64,000 nucleotides of DNA from Betaproteobacteria bacterium (GCA_025358155.1 JANYKR010000173.1:1-64000), one strand, 5' to 3'. Counted from the first letter of the stretch, positions 45,594 to 54,124 are shown. Made by a program: numbers and translations. The notes: generated by a model from the letters alone, not told the origin.

Positions 45594-47894
45594 TCAGGGC
45601 TTGGCCTGCTGGGCGGCGCTGGGGGCCTGCAGCGCTGCGGCCGACAGGCTCAGCGTGCCCGAGCCGAACCACACCTCGAAGTGGTGCGGCCGTGGCGGGT
45701 TGTCGGTGTAGCGGGCGCTCAAGTCCTGCAGCTTCAGCACCGGGGCAGCCAACCAGGTGTTGGCCGCCGCCAGCAGTTGGGGCGCCTCGTCGCGGCACTC
45801 GCTGGGGCGAAAGCAGCGCAGCACGCCCTCGTTGCGCTGGCCGGCCACCAGTTGCACACCCGGCACCATCAGCGGCTGGCCGCCGGGTTTTTGCTGGCCC
45901 AGCAGTTTGCGGAAGGTTTCGGCCTCGCCGCGCTGGTCCGGCGTGCCAATGTGGACGTACACCCGGGCGGCCAGGTTCTCGCCAGCGGCCGGCCCGGGAG
46001 TGGCGGGCACCCCCTTGCCATAGGCGCCGGTCGGCAGGTCTGCGGGTGTGGGCTCGGCGCCGGCCACCTCCCAACCCAGTCGGCGCACTTGCGAGTTCAG
46101 CTCGGCCAGCACCTTGGGCGGCGTGCCCGGGTTGCGGCTTGCGAGCTCGACCACCCGTTTGACACTGTCCAGCACCTGCCGGGTCTTGTCTTGCGCCGTC
46201 TGCAATTGCGCGCGGTCCGATTGGGCCACGTCCCTCTCTTCATTGGCCTTGTCCCGCGCCTGGGTGGCCGCGAGCTGTGCATCGCGGGCCTGCAAGGTCT
46301 GCCAGCCTGCCCAGCCGGCCAGGCACAGCGCACCGATGGCCACACCGACGGCGCGCAGCATGCGCTCGCGGCTCTGGTCCGCGCGGGCGCGGGTGGCCAG
46401 GGCTTCTTGCGCCTGCTGCAGCGCCTCGTCGGCACGGCTGCGGCTCTCGGTCATCAGCGCCAGCACCCGGTCCCAGCCGCCACCGTAACGTTCGGCCCAG
46501 GCCGGATTGCGGCGGCCCAGCCAGCGGCTGCGCTCCTCGGTGACCACCGCTGACAGCACGCTGCGGCGGTCGCGGTCGAAGCTTTCGGCCTGCACCAGCA
46601 GCGAGCGCCACACCAGACCGTTGCGAAACTCGTTGACCAGCCAGCCGTCCTGCGGATTGGCCAGGCGGCGCCAGCTGCGGATCAACGCCTCGTGGCCGAT
46701 GTCGATCCAGGCGACGTCAGTCAGCGCCTCGGACTCGCCGGGCGCCAGCCCCGGGGTCATCAGCGACACGCCGTCGGCACGGAAGGCATCGAGCACCGGC
46801 CGCAGCGCGTCCGTCGGTACGGCGCACACGGCGGCCAGCTGGCTGAGTGGCAGCGGCCGGCGCACCGCATGGCCTTCGGCATTGACCGAGGTCAGCGCTC
46901 GCATCATGTCCTCGACCAGGCGCGGCCGGCCGGCCGGCTCGGCTGCCTGCATCACGCTGTCGGCATGGCGCGACAGCAGCGCGCCCAGGCCGCCTTCGGG
47001 GTAGTCGGCCGGTGCAAGGCGCCAGCTGTCGGGTGCGGCACCGGTGGCCGGATCGGGCGCTGCCACCTGGCGCTGCATCAGCATCAGCGCATGCTGCACC
47101 AGCGGCAGACCGTCGATGCCCAGCGCTTCGGCGGCCAGCCGCTCGGCCAGTGCCGGGTCGACCTCGCCGCCGTAGAGCGCGGCCGGCTCTCGGATGGCCC
47201 GCAACAAGTCGGCAGTGACCATCGGCGGCAGCAGGTACTGGCGCTGGTTGACGGCCTCGGCCAGGCCCGGAAAGCGCGCGCAGTGGCCCAGGTATTCGGA
47301 GCGCATCGTCAGCGCCAGGTACAGACCCGGCGGCGGCGCCTCGGCCCAGGCCACCAGCGCATCGGTCAGGCCACGGGCTTCGCTTTCGCCGCCAGGCTGG
47401 CGGGCATGCTCGAACAACTCCTCGAACTGGTCGATCAGCAGGCACAGGTGGTCGTCCGGACCGCTCAACATCGCCTCGGCCAGTGCGGCCGGCGCGTGGC
47501 GACCCAGGTTGAGTGCCCGCCGCAGGTGCAGCACCCGCTGGGCGTCATCGGCCCGGCCGTCCAGCGCGGCCAGCGCCTGCGCCAGGTTGCGCAACGGCCC
47601 GCCACGCGGCAGCGCGGTACAGGTGCGCCAGCGCGCGCCGCCGCGGGCCTGGTCTTGCAGCAGGCGCGGCAGCACGCCGGCCCGCACCAGCGAGCTCTTG
47701 CCCGAGCCCGAGTCGCCATGCACCACGATGAACCGGTCGGTCACCAGCCGGGTGACAACAGCATCGACCATGCGCTCGCGACCAAAGAAGATCGGCCACT
47801 CGGCCGCATCGAACGGCCGCAGCCCGGGGTAAGGCCGAGGCGGCAGCCGGATCGCGAACGGGTCCTGGGCCGGTTCGGTGCCTGCGTCGCCCAT
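45594..47894 (-). CDS. Membrane-anchored nSTAND-type NTPase next to the injection system
   Basis: A 766-residue protein. The N-terminal NTPase matches the novel-STAND (nSTAND1) pattern: YPGLRPFDAAEWPIFFGRER, Walker A HGDSGSGKSSLVRAG (about 58-66) and Walker B LCLLIDQFEELFEHA (about 146-158). A helical segment is followed by a single transmembrane helix at about 512-532 (VGVAIGALCLAGWAGW), a coiled coil (about 535-590) and a C-terminal domain (VYVHIGTPDQRGEAETFRKL ... RPHHFEVWF). That domain would lie outside the cytoplasm. STAND proteins oligomerise on sensing a ligand. The ATG at 47894 overlaps the TIR gene stop by one base (TGATG), so the two are translationally coupled. WD40/TPR sensor repeats common in this class are absent. 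Confidence 0.83.
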   Translation of the reverse strand: MGDAGTEPAQDPFAIRLPPRPYPGLRPFDAAEWPIFFGRERMVDAVVTRLVTDRFIVVHGDSGSGKSSLVRAGVLPRLLQDQARGGARWRTCTALPRGGPLRNLAQALAALDGRADDAQRVLHLRRALNLGRHAPAALAEAMLSGPDDHLCLLIDQFEELFEHARQPGGESEARGLTDALVAWAEAPPPGLYLALTMRSEYLGHCARFPGLAEAVNQRQYLLPPMVTADLLRAIREPAALYGGEVDPALAERLAAEALGIDGLPLVQHALMLMQRQVAAPDPATGAAPDSWRLAPADYPEGGLGALLSRHADSVMQAAEPAGRPRLVEDMMRALTSVNAEGHAVRRPLPLSQLAAVCAVPTDALRPVLDAFRADGVSLMTPGLAPGESEALTDVAWIDIGHEALIRSWRRLANPQDGWLVNEFRNGLVWRSLLVQAESFDRDRRSVLSAVVTEERSRWLGRRNPAWAERYGGGWDRVLALMTESRSRADEALQQAQEALATRARADQSRERMLRAVGVAIGALCLAGWAGWQTLQARDAQLAATQARDKANEERDVAQSDRAQLQTAQDKTRQVLDSVKRVVELASRNPGTPPKVLAELNSQVRRLGWEVAGAEPTPADLPTGAYGKGVPATPGPAAGENLAARVYVHIGTPDQRGEAETFRKLLGQQKPGGQPLMVPGVQLVAGQRNEGVLRCFRPSECRDEAPQLLAAANTWLAAPVLKLQDLSARYTDNPPRPHHFEVWFGSGTLSLSAAALQAPSAAQQAKP

Positions 47895-49003
47895 CACAGC
47901 CCCGCGCCGGCCTGGCCGGCCAGCCAGCGCTGCACCACCGGTGCCACGGCCTCTTGGGTGATGTCGAGCCAATCGGCTTGCAGGATGCGGGCGTTGGTGC
48001 GCCGTACCGGGCTGGCCAGTGCCGGGCCCACGCTGTCGAGCAGCGCGCAGGGCAGCTTGCGCTGGCTGCGGGCGCGGGCCGAGTGGCGGTCTTGCTTGCC
48101 GACGACGATCATGTCGCCGTCCACCGCACGGGCATCGGGCGAACCCAGCAGCAGCAAGGCATCGCAGGTCGACATCAGGTCCACCCGCTGCTCGCGGATG
48201 GCGTTGCCCTCGGCCGGGTCGCGGGGCACCGGGTCGGGGCTGCCTGGCTGCACATAAATGCCGACCTGCTGCAGGGCGTTGGCGGCACGCAACCAATCGT
48301 CATGGCGGTCGGGCCGGGCGTGCAGGTACAGCGTCTGGCCACCCGCATCGGCCAGTCGCTGCTGGTCGGCCTGGGCAGCGCGAAGGCGATCAGCCACGGC
48401 CTTGACATCGGCCAGGTGGCGGAAGATTTCGCGCGCCAGGTCCAGCACCTTGCCCAGCACCGTGGGGTCGAAACCGGCCTGCCACTGCGTCCAGCCCAGC
48501 GGACGGGGGCCAAAGGCTGCGCCGTCGTGGAACGCAAAGCCCAGCAGTGGCTCGCCGGCGCGGTCGCTCAGTTCGGGTGGCCAGCGGCCGCCAGGCCAGT
48601 CGGCGGCATCCACCGGCCAGGCCTTGACCATCGCCACCCGGCCCGTGGCGGGCAAACCCAGCGCAGCCTGCTGCGACACCCACCAGTCGCGCTCCTTGGC
48701 GCACCAGGCCGAGCGCTGGGTGTCGGGCGACATCAGCACCAGCAGCAGCGCGGCGGCGCCCACGTTGGCTTGCAGTTGCTCGGTCAAGGGCAGCATCGGG
48801 TCAAGCCGCTGCCCGGGCCGCTCGCTGGCGTCCATAAATAGTGACAGCGTGTTACGGAAGGCCGGCTCGGCGCGCAATTCTTTTTCGAGCGCATGGACAA
48901 ACGCTCGCGACCAGTCGGCCAGCATCGGCTGGCCTGCGGCATCCGCGCCATGGCTGTAGCTGACGAACAGGTCATGCTGAAAAGGCAGGCCGACGTAGCT
49001 CAC
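47894..49003 (-). CDS. TIR-domain protein coupled to the STAND NTPase
   Basis: A 369-residue protein (GTG at 49003; a start at 49084 would add 27 unrelated residues). Residues about 8-130 form a TIR domain: QHDLFVSYSHGADAAGQPML, LLLVLMSPDTQRSAWCAKER. The Trp100-Cys101...Glu104 motif corresponds to the catalytic Glu region of NAD+-cleaving TIRs. A second alpha/beta unit at about 222-365 (QTLYLHARPDRHDDWLRAAN, VDLMSTCDALLLLGSPDARA) looks like a degenerate TIR-like fold. Bacterial TIRs often deplete NAD+ or make signalling nucleotides. It is divergent from the eCIS operon, so it may trigger, be delivered by, or guard the injection machine. Confidence 0.82.
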   Translation of the reverse strand: MSYVGLPFQHDLFVSYSHGADAAGQPMLADWSRAFVHALEKELRAEPAFRNTLSLFMDASERPGQRLDPMLPLTEQLQANVGAAALLLVLMSPDTQRSAWCAKERDWWVSQQAALGLPATGRVAMVKAWPVDAADWPGGRWPPELSDRAGEPLLGFAFHDGAAFGPRPLGWTQWQAGFDPTVLGKVLDLAREIFRHLADVKAVADRLRAAQADQQRLADAGGQTLYLHARPDRHDDWLRAANALQQVGIYVQPGSPDPVPRDPAEGNAIREQRVDLMSTCDALLLLGSPDARAVDGDMIVVGKQDRHSARARSQRKLPCALLDSVGPALASPVRRTNARILQADWLDITQEAVAPVVQRWLAGQAGAGL

Positions 49004-49020
49004 GGCAGCCTCAGGCAAAA

Positions 49021-49075
49021 GGGGTAGGTGTTCACCCCGTGAATGCTCGGTGTTTCGGGCCGATTTGCCTACCCC
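49021..49075. repeat. Inverted repeat in the TIR-eCIS divergent spacer
   Basis: GGGGTAGG (49021-49028) and CCTACCCC (49068-49075) are perfect 8-bp arms 39 bp apart, starting 18 bp upstream of the TIR start. A smaller dyad GGTG-TT-CACC is nested at the left arm. It could be a regulator site or a leader hairpin for the TIR-STAND transcript. Confidence 0.4.
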
Positions 49076-49248
49076 CAAATGCACCCATTCGTCGGCTCAC
49101 CCAGCCCACCCGATGCCGACGCACGGCGCGCTCAGGCCCTGCAAGCGGCCTGATGTCAACCCCGCCCGATCTCGGCACCAGCGCGCCCGGGCGGCGGCCA
49201 ACCACGAGGGCCGCGCTGCAACCTGGGCCGTCCGGCGTCAAACCCTGG

Positions 49249-49264
49249 CCCCTAGGTCTAGGGG
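49249..49264 (+). promoter_or_regulatory. Hairpin covering the ribosome site of the first eCIS gene
   Basis: CCCCTAG-GT-CTAGGGG is a perfect 7-bp-arm inverted repeat. Its right arm (AGGGG, 49260-49264) is also the Shine-Dalgarno of the GTG at 49268. It could hide the ribosome site, or serve as an operator if translation starts at the GTG at 49304. Confidence 0.5.
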
Positions 49265-49267
49265 TTT

Positions 49268-49873
49268 GTGCAGTGCCGCGCACGGGCCTACAACCTGATC
49301 ACCGTGATCGACACCACCCTCGCCTTCCTGGCCGCTGAGGTCAACGCCCACCTGGTCAAGCGCACCGGCACTGAACTGGGCGCCGTCAGCGTGGGGGCCT
49401 TGTGCGACGACCGCGGGCTGTGGACGCAGGCGGTAGACACCACCCGGCTGACCCTGTTCCAGATCGACGAAGAACGCAGCACGCGCGAGCAAATGCCCGA
49501 GCGCACGATCATCGGCGGGCGCGAAGTGGTGCTGCCGCCACCGCTCAAGCTCAACTTGGTGCTGCTGTTTGCGGGGCGGTTTCAGCAGTACGACCAGGCC
49601 CTGCGCACGCTGTCCCTGATCCTCAGTTTCTTCCAGGCCCGGCCGCTGTTCACGCCAGCCAGCAGCCCGGCCCTGCCCGAGGGAGTGGAGCGCATGGCGA
49701 TGGACTTGCTCAGCTACGGGCCTGAGCAGATGAACCAGATGTGGGCCTGCCTCGGGGCCAAGCACCTGCCCTCGGTGGTGTACCGGCTGCGTCTGGTGGT
49801 GCTGCAAGACCTGGAGCCGACCCGCACCGGCGCGCCGATCACGGTGATCGAAACAACGCTTGCGGGCAAATAG
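49268..49873 (+). CDS. DUF4255 eCIS protein (Afp16/Pvc16-like terminator/cap)
   Basis: A protein of up to 201 residues of the DUF4255/Pvc16_N family, the tube/sheath-terminating component of eCIS particles. Features are ITVIDTTLAFLAAEVNAHL at the start, PPPLKLNLVLLFAGRFQQYD in the middle and PSVVYRLRLVVLQDLEPT at the end. In this family the protein controls tail length and caps the distal end. The start is uncertain: the GTG at 49268 has a ribosome site within a hairpin, and the GTG at 49304 matches the family N-terminus better but lacks one. First gene of the rightward eCIS operon. Confidence 0.85.
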   Translation: MQCRARAYNLITVIDTTLAFLAAEVNAHLVKRTGTELGAVSVGALCDDRGLWTQAVDTTRLTLFQIDEERSTREQMPERTIIGGREVVLPPPLKLNLVLLFAGRFQQYDQALRTLSLILSFFQARPLFTPASSPALPEGVERMAMDLLSYGPEQMNQMWACLGAKHLPSVVYRLRLVVLQDLEPTRTGAPITVIETTLAGK

Positions 49874-49885
49874 CGGGCAGACAAC

Positions 49886-50902
49886 ATGGCCCGCATCGCT
49901 TTTCACCTGCTCTGGACCGTCACGGTGCAGCACGGCTTTTTTGGCGGCAGCTGCGACGCACTGGGCTTCACCCTGCCGCCGTCCGCCGAGCGGGCCCTGG
50001 CGGGCTCGCATGCCCTGCTGCGGGTACGGGACGGCGCGCTGCAGGTGCTGGTTGAAGTCGACGAGGCCCACACCCCCATCTCCGACCTGAGCGGCCTGCG
50101 GCTGCTCGTCGCCCTGAAACCGCGCGAGGCCTCGTTCGACCTCATCACCACGCCAATTTTTGGAGATTCCGGCCTGCCGCGCGGCGATGTGGCGGTGTGG
50201 GACAACGCGGCCAATCCCAACGCCCTGGGCGCCCCCCGCGCAGTGCGCATCTGCGCCGAGCAACTGCGCATCGAACCCCGCGCCACCGAGCGGCCGCTGA
50301 CGCTGCGGCTGTTCGACGCCACCAACACGCTGCAGGCGCAAAACGTGCTCAACATCGGCGACGAGGCCTGGACCTTGCCGGGCCTCTACGCCCGCGGCGA
50401 ATGGCGGGTTGAAGAGCAAGGTGCAGGCCCGGCCGCCGCCTGGGCGCTGTGGGTCGAACCTGAACTGGTCAACGCCTGGGGTGTGCTGGCGCTGCGATTC
50501 GATGCGGCCCATCTGCCCGCCGGGCAGGCCTTCAATTTGAGCTTTGGCGCCCGCAGCGACACCTTGCGGTACTACGTGGTGGCCCAACGCTTTGGCGTGG
50601 CCGAGTTCAACAGCCTGAGCGTTCAGGACACCGGCTTTGCCGCCGAGGCCAGGCCTGCGATCGTGTTCAACCGCGTGGCTCCTGCCAGCTTCAACGCCGG
50701 CCACCTGGCCCCCGCCCTGCTCGACCCCAGCGGCAGTGCCCGCATCGCCTTGTTTGAAGCCCAAGCCACCGTGGCCCGCCGTGCGCGCGGCCCGCTCGGC
50801 CTGGCATTGCACCGCAACGGTGACGTGCTGATCGGCAACCTGCCGCAGCCGGGTGCCGAGCGCCACGACGCGCAATTCGTCGTTCACCTCAGCCTCAGCT
50901 AA
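49886..50902 (+). CDS. Unknown 338-residue protein encoded in the eCIS operon
   Basis: No family recognised. The sequence appears largely beta-rich. The N-terminal 90 residues (HLLWTVTVQHGFFGGSCDAL, ALLRVRDGALQVLVEVDEAH) are followed by two blocks with repeated hydrophobic/polar alternation (PLTLRLFDATNTLQAQNVLN; ALRFDAAHLPAGQAFNLSFG) and a C-terminal FVVHLSLS. There is no signal peptide or transmembrane helix. It lies 12 bp after DUF4255 and 19 bp before the sheath gene, so it is part of the machine's transcript. Afp and PVC have no gene of this kind between DUF4255 and sheath; it could be a cap, surface or anchoring component. Confidence 0.7.
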   Translation: MARIAFHLLWTVTVQHGFFGGSCDALGFTLPPSAERALAGSHALLRVRDGALQVLVEVDEAHTPISDLSGLRLLVALKPREASFDLITTPIFGDSGLPRGDVAVWDNAANPNALGAPRAVRICAEQLRIEPRATERPLTLRLFDATNTLQAQNVLNIGDEAWTLPGLYARGEWRVEEQGAGPAAAWALWVEPELVNAWGVLALRFDAAHLPAGQAFNLSFGARSDTLRYYVVAQRFGVAEFNSLSVQDTGFAAEARPAIVFNRVAPASFNAGHLAPALLDPSGSARIALFEAQATVARRARGPLGLALHRNGDVLIGNLPQPGAERHDAQFVVHLSLS

Positions 50903-50921
50903 ATCCCGAGGAGCACCGCCC

Positions 50922-52325
50922 ATGCCGACCTACCGCACCCCCGACGTCTATGTCGAAGAGATTTCGACCTTCCCGCCCTCGGTGGCCGAGGTCGAAACCG
51001 CGATCCCAGCCTTCATCGGTTACACCGAACGGGCCACCAAGATCGTGACCAGCGACCTGCACCTCAAGCCCACCAAGATCTACAACTTTGCCGAGTACCA
51101 GCTCTACTTCGGCATGCCCGTAGCGCCGGCGATTGCGGTGGCGGTCACCACCAACGCCGTCACCCATGTCGTCACCGGCACCACTGTCACACCACCCACG
51201 GTGGACTACTTGCTGTATTACGCCGTCAAGATGTTCTTTGATAACGGCGGCGGCAAGTGCTACATCGTCTCCTGCGGCCTGCACACCGACACCGTCATCA
51301 TCGGCACGCCAACCACCGGCCTGAGCGGCGGCCTCGCCATGGTGGCGCTTGAGGACGAGCCGACCCTGCTGGTGTGCCCCGACGCCCTCAAGCTCGGCGG
51401 CGCCGGCTACGACACCATGGCGCAAGCCATGCTCGCCCAGTGCGGCAACCTGAAAGACCGCTTCACCATCCTCGATCTGTTCGCCGGCAGCACAGCCCAG
51501 GACAACGCCGCCCTGACCGCCAACCGTACCCGCGTGGGCAACAACAACCTCAAGTACGGCGCGCTGTACTACCCTGACCTCAGGTCCAGCTTCAACCACT
51601 ATGTGGATGCCACCGAGAGCAACGTCAACGTCACCGTGGACGCCCTGCCGACGATAGCGCTGGGCCTGCTCGGCGACCCGGCCAACCCTGCCTGGAACAC
51701 CGCCGCCTACAACGCCGTCAAGGCGGCACTGCTCGACCACTTCATCGTCGTGCCGCCCAGCGGCGCGGTGGCCGGGGTGTATGCCGCCGTCGATTCGTCG
51801 CGCGGGGTCTGGAAGGCCCCCGCCAATGTGGGCGTGGCCGACGTGGTCGAGCCGATGGTCAGGCTCGACAACGCCCACCAGGACGAGCTCAATGTCGATG
51901 CCACCACCGGCAAATCGATCAACGCGCTGTGTGCCTTTGCCGGCAAGGGCACGCTGGTCTGGGGCGCGCGCACGCTGGCCGGCAACGACAACGAGTGGCG
52001 CTACGTGCCGGTGCGGCGCTTTTTCAACATGGTCGAGGAGTCGGTCAAAAAGAGCAGCTACTGGGCGGTGTTCGAGCCCAATGACGCCAACACCTGGGTC
52101 AAGGTGCGCGGCATGATCGAGAACTACCTGACGCAAAAGTGGCGCGAGGGCGCGCTGGCCGGCGCCACCACCAAAGACGCCTTTTTTGTGCGCTGCGGCC
52201 TGGGCACCACGATGAACGCACAAGACATCCTGGAAGGCCGGATGAATGTCGAGATCGGCATGGCGGTGGTCCGCCCGGCTGAATTCATCATCCTGAAGTT
52301 CTCGCACAAGCTGCAGACCAGCTGA
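50922..52325 (+). CDS. Contractile sheath protein
   Basis: A 467-residue tail-sheath protein, the contractile outer layer that drives the tube. The N-terminal extended arm is the usual MPTYRTPDVYVEEISTFPPS, followed by AIPAFIGYTE. The conserved C-terminal block has WRYVPVRRFFNMVEESVKKS, NTWVKVRGMIENYLTQKWRE and KDAFFVRCGLGTTMN. Only one sheath gene is present, whereas Afp and PVC have three. The start is the ATG at 50922 after GAGGAG; a longer reading from 50853 lies inside the previous gene. Confidence 0.95.
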   Translation: MPTYRTPDVYVEEISTFPPSVAEVETAIPAFIGYTERATKIVTSDLHLKPTKIYNFAEYQLYFGMPVAPAIAVAVTTNAVTHVVTGTTVTPPTVDYLLYYAVKMFFDNGGGKCYIVSCGLHTDTVIIGTPTTGLSGGLAMVALEDEPTLLVCPDALKLGGAGYDTMAQAMLAQCGNLKDRFTILDLFAGSTAQDNAALTANRTRVGNNNLKYGALYYPDLRSSFNHYVDATESNVNVTVDALPTIALGLLGDPANPAWNTAAYNAVKAALLDHFIVVPPSGAVAGVYAAVDSSRGVWKAPANVGVADVVEPMVRLDNAHQDELNVDATTGKSINALCAFAGKGTLVWGARTLAGNDNEWRYVPVRRFFNMVEESVKKSSYWAVFEPNDANTWVKVRGMIENYLTQKWREGALAGATTKDAFFVRCGLGTTMNAQDILEGRMNVEIGMAVVRPAEFIILKFSHKLQTS

Positions 52326-52357
52326 TGCGCCACGAGTGAACCACCGGAGTCCTCACC

Positions 52358-52792
52358 ATGCCCCAGAACTACCCCCTTCCCGTCTTCCACTTCACCGTCC
52401 AGTGGGCGGGCAACCGCATCGGCTTCTCCGAAGTGAGCGGCCTGACGCAAGAGAACCAGGCGATCGAATACCGCGACGGCTCGTTCCCCGAATACTCATC
52501 GATCAAGATGCCGGGCCTGCGCAAGTTCAGCAACGTCACGCTCAAGCGCGGCATCGTCAAGGCCGACAACGACTTCTTCAAATGGCTGTCCACCATCAAG
52601 CTCAACCAGGTCGAGCGGCGCGATGTGGTCATCAGCCTGCTCAACGAAGAACACATGCCGGTGATGACCTGGAAGATCCACAACGCCTTCCCGGTCAAGG
52701 TGGAGGGGCCGGGGCTCAAGGCCAGCGGCAACGAGGTGGCGATCGAGTCGATAGAGATCGCGCACGAAGGCCTGGAACTGCAAAACGAATGA
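52358..52792 (+). CDS. Inner tube protein (gp19-like), copy 1
   Basis: A 144-residue T4 gp19-type tube protein that polymerises into the injected inner tube. It starts with PLPVFHFTVQWAGNRIGFSE, then VSGLTQENQAIEYRDG, VTLKRGIVKADNDFFKWL and RRDVVISLLNEEHMPVMTW. The last pattern is highly conserved in eCIS tubes. It lies 32 bp after the sheath gene. Confidence 0.95.
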   Translation: MPQNYPLPVFHFTVQWAGNRIGFSEVSGLTQENQAIEYRDGSFPEYSSIKMPGLRKFSNVTLKRGIVKADNDFFKWLSTIKLNQVERRDVVISLLNEEHMPVMTWKIHNAFPVKVEGPGLKASGNEVAIESIEIAHEGLELQNE

Positions 52793-52815
52793 CGCCGGTC
52801 TAGCGTCACCTGACC

Positions 52816-53256
52816 ATGTTCACGCCACCCGTTGGCTTCCACTTCAAGGTGGAAGTGCTGGGACTCACGCCGGTCGCCGACGACTTGCGCTTTGTCGAGG
52901 TCGGCGGCCTGGCCATCGAGGTCGCCACCGAGGAGATGGCCGAGGGCGGCGAGAACCGCTTCGTCCAGCGCTACCCCGGCCGCAGCAAGTACGGCGACCT
53001 GGTGCTCAAACGCGGGCTGCTCAAGGGCAGCAAGGTGTGGGAATGGGCGCAGAACTGCATCGAGAACCTCGACATCGACCCGCGTGATGTCAACGTCACC
53101 TTGCTGAACGAGGCGCACGAGCCGCTGATGACCTGGCACCTGGTCGGGGCCTTCCCGGTCAAGTGGTCGATCTCCGATCTCAGCGCCACGGCGAACGCTT
53201 TTGTGGTGGAAACGCTGACCCTCAGCTACCGCTACTTCCGTCGCAACGAAACCTGA
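52816..53256 (+). CDS. Tube protein (gp19-like), copy 2
   Basis: A 146-residue paralogue of the preceding tube protein: GFHFKVEVLGLTPVADDLRF, VGGLAIEVATEEMAEGG, LVLKRGLLKGSKVWEWAQN and NVTLLNEAHEPLMTWHLVGA. It is divergent in sequence from copy 1, like Afp5/Pvc5 relative to Afp1/Pvc1. It probably forms the tube-initiating ring that sits on the spike rather than the bulk tube. Confidence 0.93.
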   Translation: MFTPPVGFHFKVEVLGLTPVADDLRFVEVGGLAIEVATEEMAEGGENRFVQRYPGRSKYGDLVLKRGLLKGSKVWEWAQNCIENLDIDPRDVNVTLLNEAHEPLMTWHLVGAFPVKWSISDLSATANAFVVETLTLSYRYFRRNET

Positions 53257-53271
53257 AGAGGCCCGAACCCC

Positions 53272-53433
53272 ATGCCCATCCTGATTGACGAGATCGTGAT
53301 CCAGGTCGAGGTCAGCAACGCCGCCGGTGGCGGCACGGCCACCCCGGCCGCACCCGCGCAAGACAAGCAGGCCCTGGTGGCCGAGTGTGTCGAGCGGGTG
53401 CTCGACATCCTGCGGCAGCAAAAAGAGGCTTGA
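53272..53433 (+). CDS. DUF5908 small eCIS protein
   Basis: A 53-residue protein (MPILIDEIVIQVEVSN at the start, VERVLDILRQQKEA at the end) with an Ala/Gly-rich middle. The opening beta-strand pattern is that of DUF5908 (Afp6/Pvc6-like), a short protein encoded between the second tube and the LysM adaptor in eCIS loci. Its role is not defined. It sits 15 bp after the tube gene and 3 bp before the LysM gene. Confidence 0.82.
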   Translation: MPILIDEIVIQVEVSNAAGGGTATPAAPAQDKQALVAECVERVLDILRQQKEA

Positions 53434-53436
53434 GCC

Positions 53437-54105
53437 GTGGCTTCAGGGCAACTCAACAAACTGCTGGTCCGGGCCTACTCGACGCCCGACTTTGCCGAGA
53501 CGAGTTTGCTCGCCACGTTCGAGTCCTATGTCAACCCCAGCGAGATCACCCTGGCCTACGAGATGGAGTACGACGCGGCCCAGGGCTCAGGCACGACTGG
53601 CAGCCGCATGGACTTCAAGAAGGTCAAGCCGGGCGACATGACCCTGGCGTTTTTTCTCGACGGCACCGGGGCCAACGGCGTCAAGATCGATGTGCAGACC
53701 CAGGTCAACAAGTTCCAGACGGTCACCGGCTACAACGGCGACATCCACCGCCCCAACTACCTCAAGATTGCCTGGGGCACGGTGGCCATCAAGCGCTGCG
53801 TGCTCAAGAGCGCGTCCATCGTCTACAAGCTCTTCAAGCCCGACGGCACACCGCTGCGCGCCACCATCACCGCCGTGTTTGTCGATGCCGTGGCCGACCA
53901 GACCCGCGTGGCGCTGGCCCAAGACCAGTCGCCCGATCTGACCCATGTGCGTGTGCTGCGCGCCGGCGAAACGCTGGCCGGCCTGTGCGAGCAAATTTAT
54001 GGCGACCCGGGCCTGTACCTGAAGGTGGCGCGGGCCAACAAGTTGACCGGCTTGCGCCACCTGCCGGCAGGCACGCGGGTGCGATTTCCGCCCTTGCAGA
54101 AATAG
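53437..54105 (+). CDS. LysM-containing baseplate/tube-adaptor protein (Afp7/Pvc7-like)
   Basis: A 222-residue protein starting at a GTG. The N-terminal CIS-tube-type domain (LLVRAYSTPDFAETSLLATF, PGDMTLAFFLDGTGANG, YLKIAWGTVAIKRCVLKSA) is followed by a LysM motif at about 168-218 (VRVLRAGETLAGLCEQIYGD, then ARANKL and PAGTRVRFPP). In Afp/PVC the equivalent joins the tube to the VgrG spike. It precedes the vgrG-like gene by 19 bp, as in those systems. Confidence 0.92.
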   Translation: MASGQLNKLLVRAYSTPDFAETSLLATFESYVNPSEITLAYEMEYDAAQGSGTTGSRMDFKKVKPGDMTLAFFLDGTGANGVKIDVQTQVNKFQTVTGYNGDIHRPNYLKIAWGTVAIKRCVLKSASIVYKLFKPDGTPLRATITAVFVDAVADQTRVALAQDQSPDLTHVRVLRAGETLAGLCEQIYGDPGLYLKVARANKLTGLRHLPAGTRVRFPPLQK

Positions 54106-54124
54106 CCTCGATTTCAAACCCAGC

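Noticed and set aside
45573-45598. CCTGAG...CTCAGG repeat between the convergent aspartoacylase and STAND genes
   Set aside because: Short stem overlapping both stop regions, without a T-tract; too weak to call a bidirectional terminator.
45594-49003. TIR-STAND pair as a stand-alone prophage-borne defence island
   Set aside because: No integrase, attachment repeat or tRNA target was seen, and the pair abuts the eCIS operon; kept as an eCIS-linked module instead.
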